From: Planococcus soli
GTDB taxonomy: Bacteria > Bacillota > Bacilli > Bacillales_A > Planococcaceae
DNA: 64,000 nucleotides
Reading direction: 5' to 3'
NCBI RefSeq assembly: GCF_016881065.1
Contig: NZ_WXYN01000012.1
Coordinates: 124,001 to 188,000 of the forward strand
Shown: positions 1 through 6,913 of the stretch, piece by piece
How the letters are laid out: the number at the start of each line of letters is the position of its first letter
Position numbering within the stretch: the stretch's first letter is position 1
Translations under genes and position numbers: made by a program
The notes under the pieces: model-generated
The model's input: the letters and a program-made list of their open reading frames with translations, nothing else
The model's database searches: none
What the model was told of the DNA's origin: nothing

Positions 1-263
1 GATCTTTCGTTGATGGGATGCTGGAATGAACCGGTTTGGGGTTTTCTCTTTTCACTCATGTCTAAAAGGGATAGGTATTTGAAGTAGGCGATCATGCGAT
101 CACCCAGATCCAAGGGGAATTGGGTCACTTGCCGCAAGTTTTGGAACGAGCGATAAGTAACGGTATAGCAGGATGGTTCGGGTTTGATGTGGATGTCTGT
201 TGCGCCATTTTTTGCCGCATCGTGCAGAAGGTCAACACAGCGGCGCTCAATAATCGATTGCAT
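1..263 (-). CDS. comGA: ComGA, competence traffic ATPase (5' part only, cut by window edge)
   Basis: This is the N-terminal 87 codons of the PilB/GspE-type ATPase that powers the competence pseudopilus used for DNA uptake. The frame is open from the ATG at 263 to the window edge. The start follows a strong AGGAGGTGG Shine-Dalgarno site at 266-274. The translation contains NGATDIHIKPEP near residues 20-31, the hallmark of the GspE/ComGA N-terminal domain, and LDMSEKRKPQTGSF near 66-79, matching the ComGA motif that precedes the ATPase core. The Walker motifs lie outside the window. In Bacillus comGA heads the comGA-GG operon close to yqgY/yqgX, which agrees with the neighbours here. Identification rests on the recognised motif and position. 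Whether the rest of the gene is intact cannot be seen. Confidence 0.88.
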   Translation of the reverse strand, partial: MQSIIERRCVDLLHDAAKNGATDIHIKPEPSCYTVTYRSFQNLRQVTQFPLDLGDRMIAYFKYLSLLDMSEKRKPQTGSFQHPINER

Positions 264-281
264 ATCCACCTCCTGTTTCGC

Positions 282-310
282 TGTGAACAGAGGCTGCCTC
301 TCTGTTCACA
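282..310. repeat. Perfect 11-bp dyad in the comGA leader
   Basis: TGTGAACAGAG at 282-292 is matched exactly by its reverse complement at 300-310, leaving a 7-base spacer. The dyad lies between the predicted comGA start point (about 307) and the Shine-Dalgarno site. It could be an operator overlapping +1 or a 5'-terminal mRNA hairpin. The sequence shows the symmetry. The role is inference. Confidence 0.6.
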
Positions 311-313
311 CAT

Positions 314-342
314 AGTATAACCGGCTCTTTTTGAGAAAGAAA
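314..342 (-). promoter_or_regulatory. Candidate comGA promoter
   Basis: On the minus strand a TATACT -10 box lies at 314-319. The hexamer 17 bases upstream (337-342) is TTTCTT, a poor -35. A good -10 with a weak -35 is what is expected of a promoter that needs an activator, and the ComK boxes sit just upstream. Confidence 0.55.
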
Positions 343-353
343 CAGCTTTTGCC

Positions 354-397
354 AAAATAAAATTTTGAACCGCGAATAGCCGCCAAATCCCATTTTT
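354..397. promoter_or_regulatory. Predicted ComK-binding site (two AT-boxes, 18-bp spacing)
   Basis: AAAATAAAATTTT at 354-366 is a perfect AAAA-N5-TTTT AT-box. AAATCCCATTTTT at 385-397 matches with one mismatch. Exactly 18 bases separate them, one of the three spacings (8, 18, 31) known for ComK K-boxes in B. subtilis. The pair lies directly upstream of the comGA -35 region. No other gene is seen between 264 and 579. The remainder holds the comGA leader and the yqgY promoter. Confidence 0.6.
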
Positions 398-508
398 GGA
401 GGGCAATCGTTTTTCTACTCAGAGGACAGGTTTACCTATTTTTTAAAAAATTATAGTGCCGGCAAACAACCGTACACCTGTTTGTCACAAAGAAAGACGA
501 ACTCGCTG

Positions 509-538
509 TTTACACATTCACTCTATTTCCTATATAAT
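509..538 (+). promoter_or_regulatory. Sigma-A promoter of yqgY
   Basis: TTTACA at 509-514 and TATAAT at 533-538 are spaced by 18 bases, about 40 bases upstream of the yqgY start. Confidence 0.65.
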
Positions 539-579
539 AAATAAGAGATTATTGTGTTGTGGCAAAGGAGGGATTACCC

Positions 580-822
580 ATGAATAATATGTTCAAGTTA
601 ATGGGATGGTGGACTGGTATATTTGCAGTTCTCTTTTATGTAGGCGATATGGTTGAAGTATCATTATTAATGGTCGCTAACACCGGATTTTTTGTTCTTC
701 TCGGATTCTTAAATATTTCTGAACGCATGTATTTGTACGTTTTTGGTGCCTATTTGACAGTATTTTTCGTAGGCTTCACTTATTACACTACGTTCATCCA
801 CGTTCCTGGTGCTGGACATTAA
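580..822 (+). CDS. yqgY: DUF2626 small membrane protein (YqgY family)
   Basis: An 80-residue, very hydrophobic protein with three predicted membrane segments (about residues 5-25, 27-46 and 53-72). It starts MNNMFKLMGWW and ends in a His/Gly tail. The sequence matches the DUF2626/YqgY family found in Bacillales. The ATG at 580 is chosen because an AAAGGAGGGA Shine-Dalgarno site lies at 564-573; a GTG at 559 would place that site inside the gene. It is monocistronic, with its own promoter and a strong terminator at 837-880. The family has no established function. The position beside comGA and yqgX is the conserved one. Confidence 0.85.
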   Translation: MNNMFKLMGWWTGIFAVLFYVGDMVEVSLLMVANTGFFVLLGFLNISERMYLYVFGAYLTVFFVGFTYYTTFIHVPGAGH

Positions 823-836
823 TCAATACGAATAAA

Positions 837-880
837 AAAACAAAAGGTGCATGGGGTTATCCCCATGCACCTTTTGTTTT
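837..880. terminator. Bidirectional terminator between yqgY and yqgX
   Basis: A perfect 16-bp stem (841-856 with 861-876, loop TTAT) is flanked by A4 and T4 runs on its two sides, so it can end transcripts from both converging genes. Confidence 0.9.
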
Positions 881-907
881 ATTTTATGAAGTTCACTTTG
901 CAGCGGT

Positions 908-1546
908 TTAAAATCCGGACAGAAACGGATTGCTGTTAGTTTCCTGTCCAGGGGTCGTTTCCGGGCCGTGGCCAGGATAAAGGATCATGTGTTCAGGAAG
1001 CGTCAGCAGCGAGTCGTGAATGGACTGCAGCAGCTTTTTCTCGGATCCGTCGATCAGATCCGTACGGCCGATGCTTCCGCGAAACAGCGTGTCCCCCACA
1101 ATAGCAAAACCTTCATTGCCGAATGAATAACTGACACTGCCCGGAGAATGTCCGGGAGTGTGAAGAATGTCCATTTGAAAAGAGCCGATCTGCAGGCGCT
1201 TTTCATCCGTCAGTAAAACATCCGCATCCTTTACCCGGTAGTCCGGCAAAGCTGCATACTTGCCTGAACCGTTCAGATTAGGCTTGCTTAGCCAGTCTTT
1301 CTCCAAATGATGCAAGTAAACCGGTATTGAATAGCGCTCTCGGACATCATCCACTGCCCCGATATGGTCAAAATGGGCATGTGTCAAAAGAATAGCGATC
1401 GGCTTCAAGTTTTTCTTTTTCAGCAGCGCATGGATTCTGGCGCTTTCTTCGCCTGGATCAAAAATCAGGCATAGTTTTTGGTCGTCCGAAATAATGTAGC
1501 AGTTGGTCTGGACAGCTCCCAGCTCCAGTTGGTCGATTTTCAGCAT
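908..1546 (-). CDS. yqgX: Metallo-beta-lactamase-fold hydrolase (YqgX, glyoxalase II-like)
   Basis: A 212-residue MBL-fold hydrolase of the glyoxalase II-like group, likely cytoplasmic. It shows the THAHFDHIG metal-binding motif (HxHxDH, about residues 54-61), the downstream HTPGHSPGS histidine motif, the GDTLF aspartate, and YPGHGPET near the C-terminus. The length fits single-domain YqgX proteins rather than full glyoxalase II. The ATG at 1546 is preferred over a longer reading from 1624 because GAGAGGTGAAG precedes it and conserved sequence starts there. It is divergent from yqgW and convergent with yqgY. A thioester substrate is likely from the family but not proven by sequence. Confidence 0.9.
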   Translation of the reverse strand: MLKIDQLELGAVQTNCYIISDDQKLCLIFDPGEESARIHALLKKKNLKPIAILLTHAHFDHIGAVDDVRERYSIPVYLHHLEKDWLSKPNLNGSGKYAALPDYRVKDADVLLTDEKRLQIGSFQMDILHTPGHSPGSVSYSFGNEGFAIVGDTLFRGSIGRTDLIDGSEKKLLQSIHDSLLTLPEHMILYPGHGPETTPGQETNSNPFLSGF

Positions 1547-1564
1547 CTTCTTCACCTCTCTTCG

Positions 1565-1573
1565 ATTATAGCA
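1565..1573 (-). promoter_or_regulatory. Extended -10 promoter of yqgX
   Basis: TGCTATAAT on the minus strand is an extended -10 element about 20 bases before the start codon. TTGACA occurs upstream (1592-1597) but with 21 bases of spacing, so the extended -10 probably carries the promoter. Confidence 0.55.
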
Positions 1574-1617
1574 CGCTGCGCTTTGCAGGACTGTCAACAT
1601 ACTGACACTTTTTGTCC

Positions 1618-1646
1618 TCGACAAAAGACAGTAATTTCTTTACAAT
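1618..1646 (+). promoter_or_regulatory. Sigma-A promoter of yqgW
   Basis: TCGACA at 1618-1623 and TACAAT at 1641-1646 are separated by 17 bases. A small dyad, TTTTGTC-ctc-GACAAAA at 1610-1626, overlaps the -35. Confidence 0.6.
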
Positions 1647-1698
1647 ATAAAGAGAACAAAGCGGCACTGGCTGTTTAAGTTGAAGGGAGTGTCATTCG

Positions 1699-1881
1699 AT
1701 GAGTTGGATGTTAATGGTTATTTTTGGACTTACTGCAGTTCTTGCGGCAATCGGCACTGTACAAACCCTAAAGAATAAAGAAGTCCTCGGCTTTCTTTTT
1801 AACTTTGGAACGTTTGTGATTTTCGGCGCCTTTACAGTTGCGACAGTTATTACACACGGTTATCCACCAGGACTACATTAA
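1699..1881 (+). CDS. yqgW: DUF2759 small membrane protein (YqgW family)
   Basis: A 60-residue protein with two membrane helices (about residues 3-22 and 29-52) and a short HGYPPGLH tail. It matches the DUF2759 family next to yqgX in Bacillales. AAGGGAG precedes the ATG by about nine bases. It is monocistronic between its own promoter and a terminator at 1886-1922. Function is unknown in the family. Confidence 0.85.
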   Translation: MSWMLMVIFGLTAVLAAIGTVQTLKNKEVLGFLFNFGTFVIFGAFTVATVITHGYPPGLH

Positions 1882-1885
1882 TCCG

Positions 1886-1922
1886 AAAAAAGCTGATGCT
1901 GTTAAATGCATCAGCTTTTTTT
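1886..1922 (+). terminator. Terminator of yqgW
   Basis: AGCTGATGC at 1891-1899 pairs with GCATCAGCT at 1908-1916, followed by a run of T. Confidence 0.85.
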
Positions 1923-1930
1923 CATGCCAT

Positions 1931-1960
1931 AAAAAAAAGAGGCGCTGGGCGCACTCTCTT
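1931..1960 (-). terminator. Terminator of ltaS
   Basis: On the minus strand, directly after the ltaS stop, a GC-rich hairpin (GCGC-cca-GCGC core with a one-base bulge) is followed by eight T. Confidence 0.7.
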
Positions 1961-3865
1961 TTATTGCTCCAAATCCCCTTCAGGAATTGTTGTCAATTGG
2001 CCGTCTTCTTCATCATAAAAACGAAGCAGGTCGCCATTGATGATCGACTCGGAATATTCAAGCTCGGTAAACGCCTGCTCAATATAAGGTGCGCACAACT
2101 CTTCTTCGGTTGGTTCGCCGGTTTCTTTGTCATAGCAAACATTTCCTGCATAGACCACTTTATCGGTAACAAATCGACCATCACGGAAAGGAACGAATTC
2201 TTCGTGTTCTTCCGAGAACAGATCGCCGCCAAACTGAATGTCTTTTGACGCATCGATGCCCATCAGGTTCATGATGGTCGGACGCATATCAATCTGTCCG
2301 CCGACTTCCTCATTGACATGGCCTTCACCATAGCCTGGAATGTGGACAAAGAAAGGAACTTTCTGCAGTTCAGCAGACGTAAAGTCCGTCACCTCTTCGC
2401 CCAAGTATTGCGACATGGCTTCGTTGTGGTTTTCCGAAATTCCGTAATGGTCACCGTACATGACGATAATCGAATTCTCATACAGCCCTTTTTCTTTTAA
2501 CTCTTCAAAAAAGACTTCAATCGATTCATCCAAGTAGCGGGATGTCTGGAAATAACGGTTTAACGTTCCTGAATTTGAATCAAATTCAGGAATCGATTTG
2601 TCTTGTTCATCCAGTGTAAACGGATGATGGTTGGTCAGCGTCAGCAAACGGCTGTAAAAAGGCTGTTCCATTTCAGTCATGTGGTCGACCGACTGTTCAA
2701 GAAACGGAATATCTTTCATGCCCCAATTGACTGCTTCTCCTTCGCCAACTTCAAAGCTTTCGATATCATAGAATTCATCGATGTTCATCGATTCGTACAT
2801 GATGTCGCGATTCCAGAAGCTTTTCGTATTGGCATGCTGGACATTCGTTGAGTAGCCATTGTTGCCAAGGCTCTCTGCCATGGAATTGTACGCATTGCCG
2901 CTATGCGTAAAGAATACCGCACCGCCGCTCAACGGATAAAGGGAATTCTCAAGCAAGAACTCTGAATCCGAGGTTTTACCCAATCCGGTTTGGTGATAGA
3001 AATTTTCAAAATAGATGGTGTCTTCGTCTTCTGTCAACGAGTTCAGGAATGGCGTAATCGTTTGCCCATTCATTTCGCCGTTGATTGTAAAACTTTGCAG
3101 CGATTCCAAAGTAACGACAATCAAGTTGCGCCCTTCTGCAACGCCCTTCATCTCTTCGGATGGTTCAATCTGGTTGGCGCGCACATAATTATTGGCTTCA
3201 ACCAGCTCAGAACCGTCAGCCAATGCGCGCTGTGCCTGTGATTTGGATTGGATATACACATCATATAAATGATAATTGTACATTCCCAAATTTTTGACCA
3301 GCATTTCGCGGTCAAAGCTTCGCGTCAATAACTGCGGCCGCTCTGCCTCTGCCAGCCCCAAGTTAAAGAATAAGACAGCGAGTGCCAAAACATAATAGGC
3401 TTTGCGGTGCGCTGAAGAAGATATTGCTGTATGCGATTTTACTTTAATAAACTTTATCGCCAACAAGATAATGGCAACATCTGCGAAATACAGCAAATCT
3501 GTCCAGAATATACTCGCTGCCGCACTTGATCCCAAATCACCGAAATTCTCTGTTTGGAAAAGGACCGGCAAAGTGATAAAGTCACTGAAAAAGCGGTAAA
3601 ATGCAACATTTCCGTAAAGAATGATTGATGTCATAACTGCTACAGCAATCAAATAGCGATTTTTCGATTTTTCGCTCTTGAAAAACAGCGAAATCCCGTA
3701 AATAAACAGCAGCATGCTCAATGGGTTAATGAACAAGATAAATTCCTGCAGCAAATTGTCTATTGTAATGGAGAAACTGGTCTTATAAACAATATATGTT
3801 TTAAGCCACGTGGCGATGATGGCAATTGCCAGGATTGAATGTTTCGGCCCTTCTTTTTTCAGCAT
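1961..3865 (-). CDS. ltaS: Lipoteichoic acid synthase (LtaS-type)
   Basis: A 634-residue membrane sulfatase-fold enzyme that polymerises glycerol phosphate from phosphatidylglycerol into lipoteichoic acid on the outer face of the membrane. About five N-terminal helices span residues 10-170. An ALA site near 214-216 resembles the signal peptidase cleavage point that releases the extracellular domain in Staphylococcus. Catalytic features are visible: the metal-binding Glu in LESLQS (about 254), the nucleophile Thr in GKTSDSE (about 298) and the MYGDHYG metal motif further on. The ATG at 3865 has an AAGGAGGGG site. Bacillus carries several paralogues and this one sits at the yqgS position. An acidic C-terminal tail of about 80 residues is present. 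Confidence 0.92.
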   Translation of the reverse strand: MLKKEGPKHSILAIAIIATWLKTYIVYKTSFSITIDNLLQEFILFINPLSMLLFIYGISLFFKSEKSKNRYLIAVAVMTSIILYGNVAFYRFFSDFITLPVLFQTENFGDLGSSAAASIFWTDLLYFADVAIILLAIKFIKVKSHTAISSSAHRKAYYVLALAVLFFNLGLAEAERPQLLTRSFDREMLVKNLGMYNYHLYDVYIQSKSQAQRALADGSELVEANNYVRANQIEPSEEMKGVAEGRNLIVVTLESLQSFTINGEMNGQTITPFLNSLTEDEDTIYFENFYHQTGLGKTSDSEFLLENSLYPLSGGAVFFTHSGNAYNSMAESLGNNGYSTNVQHANTKSFWNRDIMYESMNIDEFYDIESFEVGEGEAVNWGMKDIPFLEQSVDHMTEMEQPFYSRLLTLTNHHPFTLDEQDKSIPEFDSNSGTLNRYFQTSRYLDESIEVFFEELKEKGLYENSIIVMYGDHYGISENHNEAMSQYLGEEVTDFTSAELQKVPFFVHIPGYGEGHVNEEVGGQIDMRPTIMNLMGIDASKDIQFGGDLFSEEHEEFVPFRDGRFVTDKVVYAGNVCYDKETGEPTEEELCAPYIEQAFTELEYSESIINGDLLRFYDEEDGQLTTIPEGDLEQ

Positions 3866-4141
3866 ACCCGGCCCCCCTCCTTGTTCGATGATTTATAAAA
3901 GTTGAACTAAAAACCGGTTTTGGCCCACCGCTTCGACCGCTTTGGGCATGGCTCCTGCAAATGTCATCAAGCAAAAATTACTAGTCCAACTTAATTTGCT
4001 TTGTTCTGAACAGTTTTTTAAAAAACCGAGCTACTATCGTTTAATTGTCGGTATAATGGTTCTTTCATATCGGTACACTCCATAATGGTCTAGTATAAAA
4101 TAATTTTCTTCTTATATGAAGTATTTACCCTTATTCTAGAC
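3866..4141. other. ltaS upstream region with long leader
   Basis: No gene is seen in this stretch. On the minus strand TTCATA (4115-4120) and TATACT (4092-4097), 17 bases apart, form a candidate promoter that would give ltaS a leader of about 220 bases. The leader holds a GCCCA/TGGGC hairpin (3925-3949) and a perfect AAAACCGGTTTT palindrome (3910-3921). Bacillus carries glcK and gluP around yqgQ, and nothing of either is left here. Confidence 0.5.
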
Positions 4142-4171
4142 GAATGAAAACACGAGAAGTTTCGCTTCTCG
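4142..4171 (-). terminator. Terminator after yqgQ
   Basis: CGAGAAG (4153-4159) pairs with CTTCTCG (4165-4171), and the minus-strand transcript continues into a T-rich tail. Confidence 0.65.
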
Positions 4172-4174
4172 AAT

Positions 4175-4372
4175 TTATTTTTTATCATACTCTGATTTTT
4201 TCTGGCGAAGAATAAGCAGTGCCGAGGCATATTCTTTTGCGGAGATAAATTGTAAACGATACAGCTCTTTCACTTCATCTTCCATCAAATCCAGATCCGC
4301 TTTATAATCAGCGGTGTAAATGATGGTGCCGTAGCTCTTCAGCAATTGCATGACATCGTATAGGTTTTTCAT
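4175..4372 (-). CDS. yqgQ: YqgQ (DUF910) small cytosolic protein
   Basis: A 65-residue helical, charged protein of the DUF910/YqgQ family, with MKNLYDVMQLLKSYGTIIYT at the N-terminus. Its ATG overlaps the fthC stop as ATGA, so the two are translationally coupled. In Bacillus yqgQ lies next to glcK, but no glucokinase gene follows here. No biochemical function is established for the family. Confidence 0.85.
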   Translation of the reverse strand: MKNLYDVMQLLKSYGTIIYTADYKADLDLMEDEVKELYRLQFISAKEYASALLILRQKKSEYDKK

Positions 4373-4944
4373 TTGCCCACCGCCTTTGTATTGATATAGC
4401 CGCTTTCTGTGTATATTCCTTGAACCGGTAAATCATGAGATTCTACCGGAATCGATTCTGCAATCTGGCAATCAAACGCCAGCGAGCGGGTAATGCCCTC
4501 GTAATTCACCAAAAAGCGGTCATAATATCCTCCGCCAAAGCCGATTCTAAAGCCCTGCTTTGAAAAAACCACGCCCGGCACGATCAACAAGTCGATCGCT
4601 TCCGGTTTTATGTATGCCGTTTTGGAAACTATCGGCTCCTGAAGTTTCATATAGACAACTTCCAGCTGATCCATATTGCCGATCACCCGGAAATCCATGC
4701 CACGGGTTGCCGGGTAACACTTTGGCACAGCCACTTTTTTCCCTGCTGTCCAGCATGCATCCAGCAATCCGGAAGTATCCACTTCCGGAAAGGCAGCAAG
4801 CGTCATGCCGATAGTGTCCGCTTTTAAAAAAACAGGATCTTCCACCAAACGAGCCACTGCCGCATCCGATTTTATTTTATATTGTTCTTTAGTCATCTCA
4901 TTGAGCAAAGCGAGTACGCTTTTTCTCTGCATAACTTTATCCAT
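4369..4944 (-). CDS. fthC: 5-formyltetrahydrofolate cyclo-ligase
   Basis: A 191-residue enzyme of one-carbon metabolism that converts 5-formyl-THF to 5,10-methenyl-THF using ATP. Family features are the N-terminal basic RKSVLALLNEM helix and the C-terminal substrate/ATP loop RIGFGGGYYDRFL near residues 135-147. The ATG at 4944 is chosen because AAAGGAGCTGG lies just upstream. A longer reading to 5022 would run through the rpmG terminator and into rpmG. It follows rpmG but is separated from it by a strong terminator that ends six bases before its ribosome-binding site, so expression may need read-through. It is coupled to yqgQ. Confidence 0.92.
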   Translation of the reverse strand: MDKVMQRKSVLALLNEMTKEQYKIKSDAAVARLVEDPVFLKADTIGMTLAAFPEVDTSGLLDACWTAGKKVAVPKCYPATRGMDFRVIGNMDQLEVVYMKLQEPIVSKTAYIKPEAIDLLIVPGVVFSKQGFRIGFGGGYYDRFLVNYEGITRSLAFDCQIAESIPVESHDLPVQGIYTESGYINTKAVGK

Positions 4945-4968
4945 ATCAGCACCAGCTCCTTTACAAAG

Positions 4969-4998
4969 AAAAAAGCCAAAACCTCTGGAGGTTTTGGC
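4969..4998 (-). terminator. Terminator between rpmG and fthC
   Basis: A perfect 11-bp stem (4975-4985 with 4988-4998) is followed on the minus strand by six T (4969-4974). It ends six bases before the fthC Shine-Dalgarno site, so it may act as an attenuator. Confidence 0.8.
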
Positions 4999-5008
4999 AA
5001 TCAATGAA

Positions 5009-5158
5009 TTACTTCGTTTCACGGTGTACTGTCATTTTCTTTTCACGTGAGCAATATTTTTTCATTTCAAGACGCTCAGGGTTGTTGCGCTTATTTTTAA
5101 CAGTGCTGTAGTTACGTTCGCTACATTCTGTACAAGCTAAAGTGATGTTAACACGCAT
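5009..5158 (-). CDS. rpmG: Ribosomal protein bL33
   Basis: A 49-residue 50S subunit protein reading [12 protein letters not shown] and ending [21 protein letters not shown] precedes the ATG at 5158. Three cysteines of the zinc ribbon are present (CTEC near residues 9-12 and one in KYCSREKK), while the position of the fourth is Glu. The form is therefore intermediate between the four-cysteine and cysteine-free versions. Zinc binding is doubtful. It has an extended -10 promoter upstream and its own terminator. Confidence 0.93.
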   Translation of the reverse strand: MRVNITLACTECSERNYSTVKNKRNNPERLEMKKYCSREKKMTVHRETK

Positions 5159-5221
5159 CGGTATCCCTCCTAATTCTTTCAAAGATCATTTGTAAATAAG
5201 CGTGATCTATACGACTTAATT

Positions 5222-5230
5222 ATTATAGCA
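5222..5230 (-). promoter_or_regulatory. Promoter of rpmG
   Basis: TGCTATAAT, an extended -10, lies on the minus strand about 65 bases before the start, with TAGACT at 5244-5249 as a weak -35. Confidence 0.6.
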
Positions 5231-5283
5231 TATTCCATCGTAAAGTCTACTGTAAAAATCCATTTTTTTAAACCTTTCTAAAT

Positions 5284-5326
5284 AAAAATAAATGCTGGAG
5301 GCGAAAAGGCTTCCGGCATTTATTTT
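5284..5326 (-). terminator. Terminator of the pst-phoU operon
   Basis: A stem of about 15 bp (arms near 5286-5300 and 5310-5325, one G-T pair) is flanked by A/T runs. A second imperfect hairpin without a T run (5344-5353 with 5371-5380) lies between it and phoU. Confidence 0.75.
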
Positions 5327-5391
5327 CACTCTTAAGAGAAGAACATTTGCTGGCAAGGCATAAGGAAACTCCGGCAAATGCTTGTCTTCCA

Positions 5392-6051
5392 TTATTTATT
5401 TAAATCGTAATGCTGGCCCCGCACCAAATAAAACAATTGTTCAGCGATATTGGTGGCATGGTCTGCGGAGCGTTCCATGTAGCGGCTGATAAACGCCAGC
5501 TGAGTAATCTGGCTGAGCCGCTCCGGATTTCCTCCGCCTGCAAGCATGAGTTTGCGGATTACATCGCCGTATAATTCGTCCACTTGGTCATCCAGTTCGG
5601 CGATTTCTTTCGCTTTGACAATATCCTCTTCAACAAATGCATCGATCACTTGGCGCAGCATGGCAACAGCCAGCTTTTGCATCTGCTGGATCTGCGCGAT
5701 TTGAGGCAGCAGTTCCTGGTTGCCGATGCGGATGGTCTCTTTCGCGATATTGACCGCATAGTCGCCTACACGCTCCATATCCGAAGCCACTTTAATGGTC
5801 ACGATCAAACGTCTTAAATCAGTAGCCACTGGAGATTGTTTGGCAATTAACAAGATTACCCGATCATTGATGAATTCTTCCAGCTGATTGATATCTTTAT
5901 CGTCTTCGATCACTTCAAGTGCCGCATCTACGTCCTGATTGACCAGTGCTTCCATCGATTTGTTTAAGGCATTGACTGCCATCGTACTTAAATCGATTAA
6001 TTGTTCCTGTGCAGAATTTAGTTCAAACTCAAATTTTTCACGTAATGACAA
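5392..6051 (-). CDS. phoU: Phosphate signalling protein PhoU
   Basis: A 219-residue all-helical protein with two PhoU repeats. The metal-contacting motifs ERVGDYAVNIAK (about 93-104) and ERSADHATNIAE (about 194-205) are visible. PhoU links the Pst transporter to the PhoR/PhoP phosphate sensor and tempers phosphate uptake. The start is a TTG at 6051, preceded by AAGGAGGCGG eight bases upstream; no ATG lies nearby. It is the last gene of pstSCAB-phoU. B. subtilis instead has two pstB genes and no phoU in its operon, so this layout is more like that of Staphylococcus. Confidence 0.92.
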   Translation of the reverse strand: MSLREKFEFELNSAQEQLIDLSTMAVNALNKSMEALVNQDVDAALEVIEDDKDINQLEEFINDRVILLIAKQSPVATDLRRLIVTIKVASDMERVGDYAVNIAKETIRIGNQELLPQIAQIQQMQKLAVAMLRQVIDAFVEEDIVKAKEIAELDDQVDELYGDVIRKLMLAGGGNPERLSQITQLAFISRYMERSADHATNIAEQLFYLVRGQHYDLNK

Positions 6052-6071
6052 AAGTTCCGCCTCCTTTTCCC

Positions 6072-6884
6072 TTAACCGAACCGGCCTGAAATGTAATCTT
6101 CCGTCCGTTTGTCGGAAGGGTTTGAAAAGATAGTATCGGTGTGGTCAAATTCAACCACTTCTCCATTCAAGAAGAATGCGGTCTTATCTGAAATCCGTGC
6201 TGCCTGTTGCATATTGTGTGTCACAATGATGATGCTGTAGTCTTTTTTCAGTTCCTGGACCAATTCTTCAACTTTCAATGTCGAAATAGGATCTAATGCC
6301 GATGTCGGCTCATCCATCAGAATAACGTCCGGTTCAATTGCCAGTGCGCGAGCGATACAAATACGCTGCTGCTGTCCGCCGGAAATGCTGTAGGCATTTT
6401 CATTCAGGCGGTCTTTTACTTCGTCCCAAATGGCTGCGCCACGCAAACTTTTTTCAACAATTTCGTCAAGTATTTTCTTGTTTTTAATGCCGTGGATGCG
6501 CGGGCCATACGCTACATTGTCGTAAATGGATTTCGGGAACGGGTTTGGTTTTTGGAAAACCATGCCGACACGCGTCCGAAGCTCTTCCACTCCATAGTCC
6601 TGATCAAAGATGTTGCGTCCGCGATACAGGATTTCACCTGAAGTTTTAACGGAAGTCACCAATTCGACCATGCGGTTCAAAGTCTTGATGTATGTTGATT
6701 TACCGCATCCTGAAGGTCCGATAATGGCTGTCACTTCATTTTCCATAATTTCCAGGTCAATGTTTTTTAGTGCATGGTTGCTGCCATACCAAAGATTAAG
6801 CTGTTTTGTTTCATAAACTGCCTTTTTAGCTGTCTGGTCTGCAGTTGCTCCAGACACTGATTTATTTGTAATGATGGTTGTCAT
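6072..6884 (-). CDS. pstB: Phosphate ABC transporter ATPase PstB
   Basis: A 270-residue ABC ATPase that drives high-affinity phosphate import through PstC-PstA. Walker [10 protein letters not shown] (about 58-66), the signature [10 protein letters not shown] (about 165-174), Walker [13 protein letters not shown] and the switch His in IIVTHN are all present. The start is the ATG at 6884, because GGAAGGGG lies just before it. A longer reading to 6902 would use that site as codons. It lies 29 bases after pstA and 20 bases before phoU. Confidence 0.95.
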   Translation of the reverse strand: MTTIITNKSVSGATADQTAKKAVYETKQLNLWYGSNHALKNIDLEIMENEVTAIIGPSGCGKSTYIKTLNRMVELVTSVKTSGEILYRGRNIFDQDYGVEELRTRVGMVFQKPNPFPKSIYDNVAYGPRIHGIKNKKILDEIVEKSLRGAAIWDEVKDRLNENAYSISGGQQQRICIARALAIEPDVILMDEPTSALDPISTLKVEELVQELKKDYSIIIVTHNMQQAARISDKTAFFLNGEVVEFDHTDTIFSNPSDKRTEDYISGRFG

Positions 6885-6913
6885 TTGTAGAACCCCTTCC
6901 ACATAATTTGCGT

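Noticed and set aside
4049..4060. Plus-strand TATAAT in the ltaS upstream region
   Set aside because: No plus-strand gene follows and no good -35 is present.
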